DNA of 64,000 nucleotides from CAYSCZ01 sp964429655 (GTDB lineage Bacteria > Bacteroidota > Bacteroidia > Cytophagales > Cyclobacteriaceae), in contig CAYSCZ010000006.1 of assembly GCA_964429655.1 (NCBI GenBank), forward strand, positions 24,483 through 88,482, written 5' to 3'. The notes under the pieces were generated by a model that was given only the letters and a program-made list of their open reading frames with translations, made no database searches and was not told the DNA's origin. Position 1 is the stretch's first letter. Each line of letters starts with the position of its first letter. A program made the position numbers and the translations under genes. Below, piece by piece: positions 46,408-54,780 of the stretch.

Positions 46408-47538
46408 ATGTCGTGTAATACTTGTGGTACAATTATAGATGGGAAAGTAGCTGGCTGTAACAATAATGGAGGCTGTTTAACAGGCGGGTGCAACAAGATG
46501 AATGTGTTTGACTGGCTTTCAAATATGGACGTTCCATTTATTGATCGGTTTAACATAGCAGAGATCAGGTTTAAAAACGGTAGAAAAGAATTTTTCCGTA
46601 ATGTTGATAACCTCGATATCGTCACCGGTGATGCTGTGGTTTTAGACGTTCCTAATGGTCATCATATTGGCCATGTGTCGCTTCAGGGTGAATTGGTGCG
46701 CTTGCAAATGAAAAAGAAAGGCGTGGAAGACAATGATGAGCTCAGGAAAATATATCGTAAAGCAACCAAAAGGGACCTTGAGAAATATGAAGAAGTTAAG
46801 CAAAAGGAATACTCCACCCTGTACCGAACCAAAGAAATAATCAATGATCAAAAGCTCGACATGAAGCTGACAGATGTTGAGTATCAGGCAGATAATACAA
46901 AAGCAACTTTTTTTTATTCAGCAGAAGAAAGGGTTGATTTCAGGGAATTAATAAAAATTTTAGCCGGAGAGTTCAAGATCAGGGTAGAGATGAGGCAGAT
47001 TAGTTTAAGGCAGGAAGCAGGGCGCCTTGGTGGCATCGGCTCCTGCGGCAGGGAGCTTTGCTGCTCTACCTGGCTTGCTGATTTTAAAAGTGTTTCCACC
47101 GGTGCGGCACGTTATCAAAATCTATCCTTAAACCCCAGTAAACTATCCGGTCAGTGTGGTAGACTAAAATGCTGCTTAAACTATGAATTGGATACCTACA
47201 TGGATGCCTTAAAATTCATACCCACCGTTGAAAAGCCACTGATCACTAAAAAAGGTGAGGCTACCTTGCAGAAAACTGATATATTTAAGAAAATAATGTG
47301 GTTTGGTTACGAGAACGAAAACTCATGGTACCCATTGACAGCGGACAGAGTAAAAGCCATTCAACTACAAAATAGTAAAGGACAAAAACCAGATACATTG
47401 GAAGTAGATATGGTTGAAACAAAAGATTTTACATCAACCAAAATTAACTCCGACCTGGAGCGGTTAGATGATAAGTTCAAAAAGAGGGGGAATATTAAAA
47501 AGAAAAAAAATCGAAGAAATAAGAAAAAAAACGAGTAG
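46408..47538 (+). CDS. ricT: RicT/PSP1 family protein with cysteine-rich N-terminus
   Basis: A 376-residue protein with a PSP1 C-terminal domain (about 85-270). In Bacillus, RicT (YaaT) forms the Ric complex with RicA/RicF and two [4Fe-4S] clusters, affecting RNA processing by RNase Y. The PSP1 motifs are GRLGGIGSCGRELCCSTW (about 207-224) and SKLSGQCGRLKCCLNYE (about 244-260), both cysteine-rich. The N-terminus has five extra cysteines (C3, C6, C17, C23, C28) before NVFDWLSNM, an arrangement that seems conserved in Bacteroidota homologues. A lysine-rich tail ends the protein. It is followed by gldH after one base, an order also known from flavobacteria. What RicT does in Bacteroidota is unknown. 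Confidence 0.9.
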   Translation: MSCNTCGTIIDGKVAGCNNNGGCLTGGCNKMNVFDWLSNMDVPFIDRFNIAEIRFKNGRKEFFRNVDNLDIVTGDAVVLDVPNGHHIGHVSLQGELVRLQMKKKGVEDNDELRKIYRKATKRDLEKYEEVKQKEYSTLYRTKEIINDQKLDMKLTDVEYQADNTKATFFYSAEERVDFRELIKILAGEFKIRVEMRQISLRQEAGRLGGIGSCGRELCCSTWLADFKSVSTGAARYQNLSLNPSKLSGQCGRLKCCLNYELDTYMDALKFIPTVEKPLITKKGEATLQKTDIFKKIMWFGYENENSWYPLTADRVKAIQLQNSKGQKPDTLEVDMVETKDFTSTKINSDLERLDDKFKKRGNIKKKKNRRNKKKNE

Positions 47539-47539
47539 G

Positions 47540-48013
47540 TTGGAGAAATTAATTGCTTTACTCGTTACTTTATTCGTTTTTGCAATGTCGTCCTGTGATG
47601 ATGGCAAGGTTTATCAGGAATACCGCGATCTTGAAAATAATAAATGGAAGAAGGACTATATACCAAAATTTGAGTTTGATATTAACGATCTATCTCTGAA
47701 TTACAATATTTTCTATAGCATTCGTAATGGCCTGGATTATCCATTTTACAATTTATATCTAAAATACACACTCACAGATCCCCAAGGACTAGAAATATCC
47801 GGTGAAATGCATGAAGTGATTTTATTTGACCCTAAAACAGGCAAACCGAGAGGTAGCGGGCTGGGTGATACTTTTAATCATCGAATTCTTTGTCTGGAAA
47901 ATCAAAACTTTAAAAAAGAAGGTGTATACAATCTTAAGATCCAGCAATATATGAGACAGGATAGCCTGCCGGAAATTAAATCCGTTGGGATAAGAATTGA
48001 GAAAAGTCGGTGA
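47540..48013 (+). CDS. gldH: Gliding motility lipoprotein GldH
   Basis: A 157-residue lipoprotein. GldH is required for gliding and efficient type IX-dependent surface transport in Flavobacterium; its exact position in the machine is unclear. The signal peptide (EKLIALLVTLFVFAMSSC) ends in a lipobox with the lipid-modified cysteine at about residue 19, followed by DDGKVYQEYRDL and the ISGEMHEVILFDPKTGKPRG region (about 95-114), which matches the family. The TTG at 47540, one base after the ricT stop, gives the correct signal peptide; the frame is open further upstream inside ricT, but that would add a long lysine-rich extension. It converges with the helicase gene three bases away. Confidence 0.9.
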   Translation: MEKLIALLVTLFVFAMSSCDDGKVYQEYRDLENNKWKKDYIPKFEFDINDLSLNYNIFYSIRNGLDYPFYNLYLKYTLTDPQGLEISGEMHEVILFDPKTGKPRGSGLGDTFNHRILCLENQNFKKEGVYNLKIQQYMRQDSLPEIKSVGIRIEKSR

Positions 48014-48016
48014 TAA

Positions 48017-51000
48017 TCAGTTTAGTCTTGATAGGAAACGACCAATTCTTTCATCTATTTCGCTTTTGTTTTTCCAAAATTCCCGACTATATATTTTTAA
48101 GTAGGGCCAGTTTTTTTCTGAGAAACTAAATGGCAGGTAAGCATGTGGATCTTTTACGGTAACAGCCCCGAAGTACATATCATCATCTGTCAACACCAGG
48201 GCTTTGTAAGCATCTTTGTCCTGTATGGTGAGGTCGGCAAAAGGCAACTTTTCAGAAAATATATATTTTGTGTGATCTTTTTCCCAAACTGTTTTCATCA
48301 GCTGGTGGGATAAATACCAATCAGCCGAAGCTTTGAGCCTTTGTTTATCTAAAACTTGATAGCTCCTTGTTGACACTTCATAAGCATATTGAAGATAATT
48401 TTTCAGTAGCTTGGGACCCTCATTTTTAATGCCCTCTATTTTTAACTGAGCTGGGAAAATACTGGTAACCAAATAGATTTTTACTCTGGCCCTTGTTATT
48501 GCGACATTTAACCTGTTTTCTCCACCCTCAATATTCAGGCTTCCAAACTTCATCTTCATCATACCTTTTTTATCAGGCGCATAAGAGATACTAAAGATTA
48601 TTATATCTTTTTCATCACCCTGTACATTTTCAATGTTCTTAATGAACAACGAATCCGGTATTATAATCCCTTTAGCAGGTGCCTTATCTTCAAGCAAATC
48701 CATTATCAGGCCTTGTTGTTTAATGTTGAAGGTCACAACTCCTATCTCTTTTTGAGGATCTTTTTCCAGTTGGTCAATAATCAGATCAACAACTTTATGG
48801 GCTTCCTCTAAATTTGTATTACCCTCCCATATGCCATCAACCTTGCAATATTCAATTGAAGCTTCTTTTGAATTCATGATGTGATAATCCGGAAGCACCC
48901 TTAGTTTCCCTTTGTAAAAATGTTGATTGGAAAAGTTGATTAACTCCATTGTTTTGCTTCTATAGTGTCCTTGCAAGGCCACTGTCATCAAATATCGTGA
49001 GGCCAGGTTGAGCAAAGAATCTAATTCAAGTTCCGGTATATCTTCGTCATTATCATCTTCCCAGCGAATTTTGTATAAATCATTGGGCTGCAATTGTTTG
49101 CTGTCACCGGCAATCACAACCTGCCGTCCCCTGTACATGGCAGGGATCCCCCTTTCTGAGAAGCATTGGGAAGCTTCATCGAATATTACAAGGTCAAATA
49201 TTTGTTGCATAGGAAATACAGCTGAAGCCGACTCCGGGCTAGCCATCCAACAAGGAACGAGATCGAATATTTCATCCGGAAAATTCGAGATCAATTTTCT
49301 TAAAGGCCAGATCCTTCTTTTCTTGGTCACCTGATGGTATAGATCGCGGTATGTTACCCTATTATTTAACCGATTATATTCAAGGTCCCCATAGGTCCTT
49401 TCCCTGCTTTTCATTAGTATAATCGCTTTACTGATCTTTAATTTATCTATAATGGCATGCTGTAATGACTGCTCATCTTTATCAAGGGTACTGGTGGAAA
49501 CAATTCTTAGAACAGGATATTTGGCTTCGATATGATCAATCCACGCCAGTTTTAAACTGTTAAGGAAAATTTTTATCCACTCATCTGTTGTTTTATTCGG
49601 ATGGTCTCTGATTAATTTTTTGAGGACCTGATCTTCATGTGATATCAGATTATCAGAGATTCTATCGAATTCAACCAGGGCATCAAAATCAGATTGCAAG
49701 GTATTAGAATAGAATTCCTGGTTTTCAGGTTGCTGCTCTAATTCAAGAATTTGAGCCGGTGTTAAATAGGCCAACCAGTGACTTCTTTTTTGAGGCAGCG
49801 TAGAGACACATTCCACAAGGGCCTCAAGTTGCTGTTTTAATTGGAATTGATCGGTCTTTTTTATAGAGAAATATTCCCTGAAATTAGTGAATGAAGTAAA
49901 AATCTGATAAGCATTTACAGCTAGCTTTTGGAAATAAAACCAGTTTTGGATTTCAGTCTTTTTATAAGAAGCCGGAAACGGAGTAAGCCACTTGATGTTT
50001 TTAAACTTCGATATGGCGTGCTCGAAGTTTAATCTATTATCAATTAGTAAAGTTATTATTTCTAGTCCTTGCTTGTTAAGTTTCAGTTCATTCTTCTTTA
50101 ATATCTCATTTAAGTATTTTTTTTCTTTAGAAAGGAAGAGCCATCTTATCCATTGAAATGGGTTTTTTCTTGCTTCAAGGGCATCATGTAATGCTTCCTG
50201 GAATTTACCCAGCGCTTTGTTGCTTAGGGATCGTTCAATGCCAGTGCCGCGAAGACAATTTAAAACCACTCTTTCCTGGTTGGCCAACCATAAAGAATCA
50301 ACTTTCGGAGGATTTGCTTCAGTTATGAATTGAAAAGCAATATAAGATCTTCCATCTTTTAATAGCTTAATGAGCTCATTAATTTTATCTTTCTTGTCAT
50401 ATATTTGAAGGCTTTCGCTCAAGCTGATTTCGTAACCAATTATCGACTTGGTTTTTTCTTTTATTGATTTATCTTCTTGGGGTATTTGTTTAATAATTTC
50501 ATCGATCTTTCTTAGATCATTAATGCCATAGTCTTTAAAAGAACGTCTATTTCTCCATGGATAAGTTTCCTGATCAAAATGGAGCGCATGTTCCAGGTAG
50601 TTTTCAGCTTTGCTTAAAAAATCATCAAGATCTGAAAAATGGAAGTGTTTGTACTCCTGGGTTAAGATTACACCCTCCCGGTTAATGTCAGATGTGAGGT
50701 ATAATTCTTTTGCTGACCTACCACATTCACTTTCATCATACAAAGCTTCTTTAAACTCTTCAAGTTCCTCACTGATTTGATCTACTTTTCTACTTGCCTG
50801 TAGGTATTGTCGCTCCAGTTGAATGGAATCCAGGCTGTTATTTTGTTGTTGATAATCATTTAAAGCATCAATTTGGCTGGAAATCTGCTCATAAATACTT
50901 TTTCTATCGTACTTGAAATCATGCATGAGGCTTATGAAGTCCCCAAGTGATTTTTTATCTAGTCTGTTATATACTACATCCAGAGCCGCTCTTTTTTGGG

Positions 51001-52039
51001 AGACCAGTAACACATTTTTCCCTCTGGCGATATAATCAGCAATTAGATTACAAATCAATTGCGATTTTCCTGTACCGGGAGGGCCCTGAACGACCATGGA
51101 GTTGCCTTTTTTTATGGCCTTTAGGGCATTCTCCTGATAGGCATCCATCTTGAAAGGCGTAAAAGTTTTTTCTTCTTTTATTTTTTTAAGATAGCCGAAG
51201 GAACTCATAGTCAGGTTTTCCTCTTTGTCCAGTGCCCTGGAATAAAAAAATTCTTCTATATCCTGAAATGATTCATTTTCGAGTAAATGCATATAATCAG
51301 GAATTAGGTGTGATCCTGCTTGAGGGAATATGCCAAGAACAGCCTCGGGATGGATTTTTAATTCGCCATGTTTTTCGTTTTTATCAAAATCCTTTTTTAG
51401 ATAATTTCTGAACCTGAATAATTTGTCTATAAATGTTTCCTGATTAAAGTGGAGTTTTATGTTACTGTCTTTAAATAGTTCATAGAGCGATGTCCTAAAG
51501 ATTCTGCTATCATTATCGAAATCATCAAATACGCGCTCTAATAGATCCTCGTCAAGTTTGACCTGGTTGTAAAATGAATAAGCCAGTAAAAAAGTCTTAT
51601 TTAAAGTTAGGTTGACATTTTTCCTCAGAACTAGTATCCACTTACGATTTTTTTGCTCAATGGTGACCGGAAAAAAGAGCAATGGACAACGTACCATTGT
51701 TCCATCCGAAAATTTACCATGAACAAAAGGCCACCCAACATACAGGTCTGTTGATCCTCTTTCTTCATAAATAAAGTGCTCAATACGCTTTAGTTTTTTT
51801 AACTTGAGACTGATTTTGTTGCTCTGTTCATCATGAATATCCACTTCGTCAGCGATGAGAATATCTTTTTTTTTGGCAATCAGGTCTTCTAAAATCGAAA
51901 AAGAAGGTTTGTTTAATAAATAATCAAAGTCATGGATGTCAATGAACTGATCAGATACCAATCTAAGCAATAGCAAAGAACGGTTACTGGCACTTAGGTT
52001 TGTCAATCGCCTTAGATAGGATTTTAATACCTTCTCCAT
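48017..52039 (-). CDS. Large superfamily 1 (UPF1/DNA2-like) helicase
   Basis: A 1340-residue AAA_11/AAA_12 helicase. Walker A is QGPPGTGKSQ (about 317-326), Walker B is IFDEASQCF (about 950), followed by the VVIAGDSKQLQP motif III, the QGHYRS motif and motif VI NVAITRARVKIYLV (about 1175). More than 600 residues, mostly helical with coiled-coil character, separate motifs I and II. The first 300 residues (FIDIHDFDYLLNKPSFSILE onward) are a separate N-terminal domain. The C-terminal 110 residues, ending near LKIYSREFWKNKSEIDERI, faintly resemble Vsr-like endonuclease domains of related helicases but lack clear catalytic residues. Such helicases occur in stand-alone defence or RNA/DNA-repair roles; function is not known here. 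It lies four bases after the HhH gene. Confidence 0.85.
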   Translation of the reverse strand: MEKVLKSYLRRLTNLSASNRSLLLLRLVSDQFIDIHDFDYLLNKPSFSILEDLIAKKKDILIADEVDIHDEQSNKISLKLKKLKRIEHFIYEERGSTDLYVGWPFVHGKFSDGTMVRCPLLFFPVTIEQKNRKWILVLRKNVNLTLNKTFLLAYSFYNQVKLDEDLLERVFDDFDNDSRIFRTSLYELFKDSNIKLHFNQETFIDKLFRFRNYLKKDFDKNEKHGELKIHPEAVLGIFPQAGSHLIPDYMHLLENESFQDIEEFFYSRALDKEENLTMSSFGYLKKIKEEKTFTPFKMDAYQENALKAIKKGNSMVVQGPPGTGKSQLICNLIADYIARGKNVLLVSQKRAALDVVYNRLDKKSLGDFISLMHDFKYDRKSIYEQISSQIDALNDYQQQNNSLDSIQLERQYLQASRKVDQISEELEEFKEALYDESECGRSAKELYLTSDINREGVILTQEYKHFHFSDLDDFLSKAENYLEHALHFDQETYPWRNRRSFKDYGINDLRKIDEIIKQIPQEDKSIKEKTKSIIGYEISLSESLQIYDKKDKINELIKLLKDGRSYIAFQFITEANPPKVDSLWLANQERVVLNCLRGTGIERSLSNKALGKFQEALHDALEARKNPFQWIRWLFLSKEKKYLNEILKKNELKLNKQGLEIITLLIDNRLNFEHAISKFKNIKWLTPFPASYKKTEIQNWFYFQKLAVNAYQIFTSFTNFREYFSIKKTDQFQLKQQLEALVECVSTLPQKRSHWLAYLTPAQILELEQQPENQEFYSNTLQSDFDALVEFDRISDNLISHEDQVLKKLIRDHPNKTTDEWIKIFLNSLKLAWIDHIEAKYPVLRIVSTSTLDKDEQSLQHAIIDKLKISKAIILMKSRERTYGDLEYNRLNNRVTYRDLYHQVTKKRRIWPLRKLISNFPDEIFDLVPCWMASPESASAVFPMQQIFDLVIFDEASQCFSERGIPAMYRGRQVVIAGDSKQLQPNDLYKIRWEDDNDEDIPELELDSLLNLASRYLMTVALQGHYRSKTMELINFSNQHFYKGKLRVLPDYHIMNSKEASIEYCKVDGIWEGNTNLEEAHKVVDLIIDQLEKDPQKEIGVVTFNIKQQGLIMDLLEDKAPAKGIIIPDSLFIKNIENVQGDEKDIIIFSISYAPDKKGMMKMKFGSLNIEGGENRLNVAITRARVKIYLVTSIFPAQLKIEGIKNEGPKLLKNYLQYAYEVSTRSYQVLDKQRLKASADWYLSHQLMKTVWEKDHTKYIFSEKLPFADLTIQDKDAYKALVLTDDDMYFGAVTVKDPHAYLPFSFSEKNWPYLKIYSREFWKNKSEIDERIGRFLSRLN

Positions 52040-52043
52040 ATTA

Positions 52044-53240
52044 TCAATTATTCAAATCCAGGTAAGGTTTTAACTTATGGAGTGTGGAGTCATCGATAAT
52101 TTTGATATTTAATAACTCCCCTTTCATAGTAAATGGTCCATGCAATTTTCTGTAATTAACTATTGACTTCGCCATTGACCAAGATATGTAAGGATGCTTT
52201 CCCAGCAAGTTAAGAGAATCTACATTGATTTTGATTAGTTTCAATTCAGGACTTTCAAGTTTAAAACCCAATTTAATCCTTTCGATCAATTCTTCTTTAA
52301 GGTTGTATACTTCTTTCAGTTGATCAAATGAGTGGTATCCCCCAAGCATATCCCTGTACTTCACTATCCTGGTTGAGAAAGAATCACCGATCCCTTTTAT
52401 TTTTTTCAATTGATCAGTGGTGGCGAAATTTAAATCAGGTATGGTATTTTCTGCATCTAATTTTGTGGTGTCGGATTTATATGTCGGTGAATACTCTGAC
52501 GGTATATTGATACTGTCCCAATGCAATTCGATTAATTCCTGTGAGATTCCATAAATTTTCTTCAGGTCCTCCCTTGCAGAAAAATTTCCTCCCGCATCTC
52601 TGAATTTAACAAGGTTTTCTACCACAAAAGCCTTAAAACCCAACCTTATTAATTCATCTTTTGAAACAGTATTGGGATCAAACTTGAATTTTTCAATTGC
52701 CTTTGACACCACCATTTGCGGATTGTTCGGCCTGTGTTCCTGTTTATCAGGCAATTGAATATTATCCCAATGATGAGTTATTAATTCATTTGATATCCCG
52801 TAGATTCTTTCCAGGTCTGGTTTTATGAAGAATTTGCCCCCTGAGGTTCGGTATTTCAGAAGGTTTTCAATTGCTTTTTCACTGAATCCTAATTTCCCTA
52901 ACACCTGGCTGTTGGCATCATTGGGATCAAATGGAAATGACTTAATGGACGCCATATCCTGTGACTTATTATACTTTTTTTGTGCTGATTTAACCAGGTT
53001 GCCCTCTACTTCATTCTTCCAGGACAGTAATTCTGCTTTATGATTCTTCAAAATGTTACTTTCATCACTAATATTTTTTAATATATAATGTGACAGGATG
53101 GGTAATGAAACAAATAATAGAATTAATACTGTTAAAATAACTGTGCCATTGATTTCAGAGTTACTGAATCCAAAATAATTTCTAACCAGTAGTTTTAATC
53201 GGTTATAAAGCATAGATAATCTGATAGAATTGGAACTCAT
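52044..53240 (-). CDS. Membrane-anchored helix-hairpin-helix (ComEA-like) protein
   Basis: A 398-residue protein with a short cytoplasmic N-terminus, one transmembrane helix (about 32-52, TVILTVLILLFVSLPILSHYI) and four HhH DNA-binding units outside it: FDPNDANSQVLGKLGFSEKA (from about 98), FDPNTVSKDELIRLGFKAF (from about 189), DLNFATTDQLKKIKGIGDSF (from about 268) and a weaker fourth from about 336. The third is a canonical KGIGDSFSTRIVKYR hairpin. It resembles ComEA, which binds incoming DNA on the outer face of the inner membrane, but with more repeats. ATG 53240 is preferred over a TTG one codon earlier. The helicase follows four bases later, so the two are probably co-expressed. Confidence 0.88.
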   Translation of the reverse strand: MSSNSIRLSMLYNRLKLLVRNYFGFSNSEINGTVILTVLILLFVSLPILSHYILKNISDESNILKNHKAELLSWKNEVEGNLVKSAQKKYNKSQDMASIKSFPFDPNDANSQVLGKLGFSEKAIENLLKYRTSGGKFFIKPDLERIYGISNELITHHWDNIQLPDKQEHRPNNPQMVVSKAIEKFKFDPNTVSKDELIRLGFKAFVVENLVKFRDAGGNFSAREDLKKIYGISQELIELHWDSINIPSEYSPTYKSDTTKLDAENTIPDLNFATTDQLKKIKGIGDSFSTRIVKYRDMLGGYHSFDQLKEVYNLKEELIERIKLGFKLESPELKLIKINVDSLNLLGKHPYISWSMAKSIVNYRKLHGPFTMKGELLNIKIIDDSTLHKLKPYLDLNN

Positions 53241-53430
53241 CAATTAAAATAATAAATTATTATCATAATTGATTTTACTTTTTCTGTTTAAAAAACTTCT
53301 TAAGGATTGTGAATGTATTATTTAAGTAATTCCCCAACCCTCTTAATGACTGAGAATGATTAGGATTGTAGTATTAAAAAGATTTAAAATTATTCTAAAT
53401 AATGCTTGATTTGGATAATTACTTTACGAT

Positions 53431-53446
53431 AATGATAAAAGTCATT
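53431..53446. promoter_or_regulatory. 16-nt inverted motif in the hemA upstream region
   Basis: AATGATAAAAGTCATT, the exact reverse complement of the motif next to the TonB promoter at 24311-24326. It lies 22 bases upstream of the putative hemA -7 element, about where the -33 region would be. A shared iron- or heme-linked regulator is conceivable; a chance match is not excluded. Confidence 0.3.
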
Positions 53447-53468
53447 TTTTTGAGGAAAGAGGATGACA

Positions 53469-53476
53469 TATTTTTG
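53469..53476 (+). promoter_or_regulatory. Putative promoter (-7 element) for hemA
   Basis: TATTTTTG matches TAnnTTTG 23 bases before the hemA ATG. A TTTG at 53449-53452 could be the -33 element, but the spacing of 16 is a little short of the usual 19. The rest of the 259-bp divergent gap (53241-53499) shows nothing else that can be supported. Confidence 0.5.
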
Positions 53477-53499
53477 AATCTTCAATTAGAGAGGCCAAA

Positions 53500-54780
53500 A
53501 TGCAGATAACCACTATCTCTTTATCTTTTAAAAATGCACCTTTAGAGGTTAGGGAGAATCTCTCATTGCAAGAGCGAGAGATTAAATTAATAATCAAAGG
53601 TCTAAAAGAGAATTTTCCAGTTGAAGAAGTAATAATTCTATCTACCTGTAACCGAACTGAATTATACTATGTGGGTGATGGACTGGACGATATAAAAATC
53701 ATCAAATATCTATTAATCCAAAAAGGCATTCATGATCATGATTACTGGATAGGTTACTTCAACATCATAAAAGATAGCGATAAAGCGATTGAGCATATTT
53801 TCAGAGTAGGGGTCGGATTAGAATCCCAGGTAATTGGTGACTTACAAATCACGAATCAAGTGAAAAAGGCTTACCAATGGAGTTGTGATGAATATGCCTC
53901 GGGGCCATACCTGCATCGATTGATGCACTCTTTGTTTTATGCTAATAAAAAAGTAACCAATGAAACTAACTTTAGAGATGGCGCGGCTTCCGTTTCTTAT
54001 GCCACGGTAGATTTTATTAAATCTCTTGTGATTAACTTCAATAAACCAAAAATTCTTGTCTTAGGAACCGGAGAAATTGGAAAGGATGTTTGCAAGAATT
54101 TAATACATATTCCTAAAAAAGAAGTTTGGGTGGCCAATCGTACCTATGATAAAGCGGAATACCTTTCAGCAAAGCATCAGTTCTCAATCCTGGGATTCGA
54201 CGAAGCCCTCGAACGAATTAATGATTTTGACGTCGTGATTAGTTCTATTTCGTCAGGTGATATAATTATTTCTAAAAATATACTTAGTAAACAGATCTTA
54301 AATTTTAAATACTTTATCGATCTGTCCATCCCCAGGAGCATAGATGATGAGATAGAGGATTTACCGGGTATTATCCTTTACAATATCGACCAAATCCATA
54401 GTCTTCGCACGGATGCACTTTCTAAAAGGAAAAATGCGATAAAGAAAGTCGAGGGTATCATAGCAAATACTGTTGCTAATTTTAAGGATTATTCGATGGA
54501 CCTTGAGGTTTCTCCCACTATTAATAAAATTAAACAAGCCCTGGAGGAAATACGAAAGGAGGAATTAACAAAGCATCTCAAAGAACTGACCCAAAAAGAA
54601 CAGGAAATTATAAACCAAGTAACGAAAGGCATGGTACGGAAAATCATTAAATTACCGGTACTTCAATTAAAAGCTGCCTGTAGAAGAGGGGATGCTGATA
54701 ACTTAGTAGATGTACTCAATCAACTGTTTGATCTCCAACAAACTTCTGAAAAAGCCATATCCAAAGAGAATCCTCAATAG
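53500..54780 (+). CDS. hemA: Glutamyl-tRNA reductase
   Basis: The 426-residue enzyme reduces Glu-tRNA(Glu) to glutamate-1-semialdehyde, the first committed step of heme synthesis by the C5 route. The catalytic cysteine is C50 in ILSTCNRTELYYV, exactly at the family position. Other motifs are GLESQVIGDLQITNQVKKAY (about 107-126), the NADPH-binding ILVLGTGEIGKDVCKNL (about 184-200) and VWVANRTYDKA (about 208-218), and a C-terminal dimerisation helix. The start has the usual MQITTISLSFKNAPLEVRE sequence. It has its own putative promoter with the shared inverted motif. Other hem genes are not adjacent. The stop lies inside the reading frame of the WG-repeat gene. Confidence 0.95.
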   Translation: MQITTISLSFKNAPLEVRENLSLQEREIKLIIKGLKENFPVEEVIILSTCNRTELYYVGDGLDDIKIIKYLLIQKGIHDHDYWIGYFNIIKDSDKAIEHIFRVGVGLESQVIGDLQITNQVKKAYQWSCDEYASGPYLHRLMHSLFYANKKVTNETNFRDGAASVSYATVDFIKSLVINFNKPKILVLGTGEIGKDVCKNLIHIPKKEVWVANRTYDKAEYLSAKHQFSILGFDEALERINDFDVVISSISSGDIIISKNILSKQILNFKYFIDLSIPRSIDDEIEDLPGIILYNIDQIHSLRTDALSKRKNAIKKVEGIIANTVANFKDYSMDLEVSPTINKIKQALEEIRKEELTKHLKELTQKEQEIINQVTKGMVRKIIKLPVLQLKAACRRGDADNLVDVLNQLFDLQQTSEKAISKENPQ

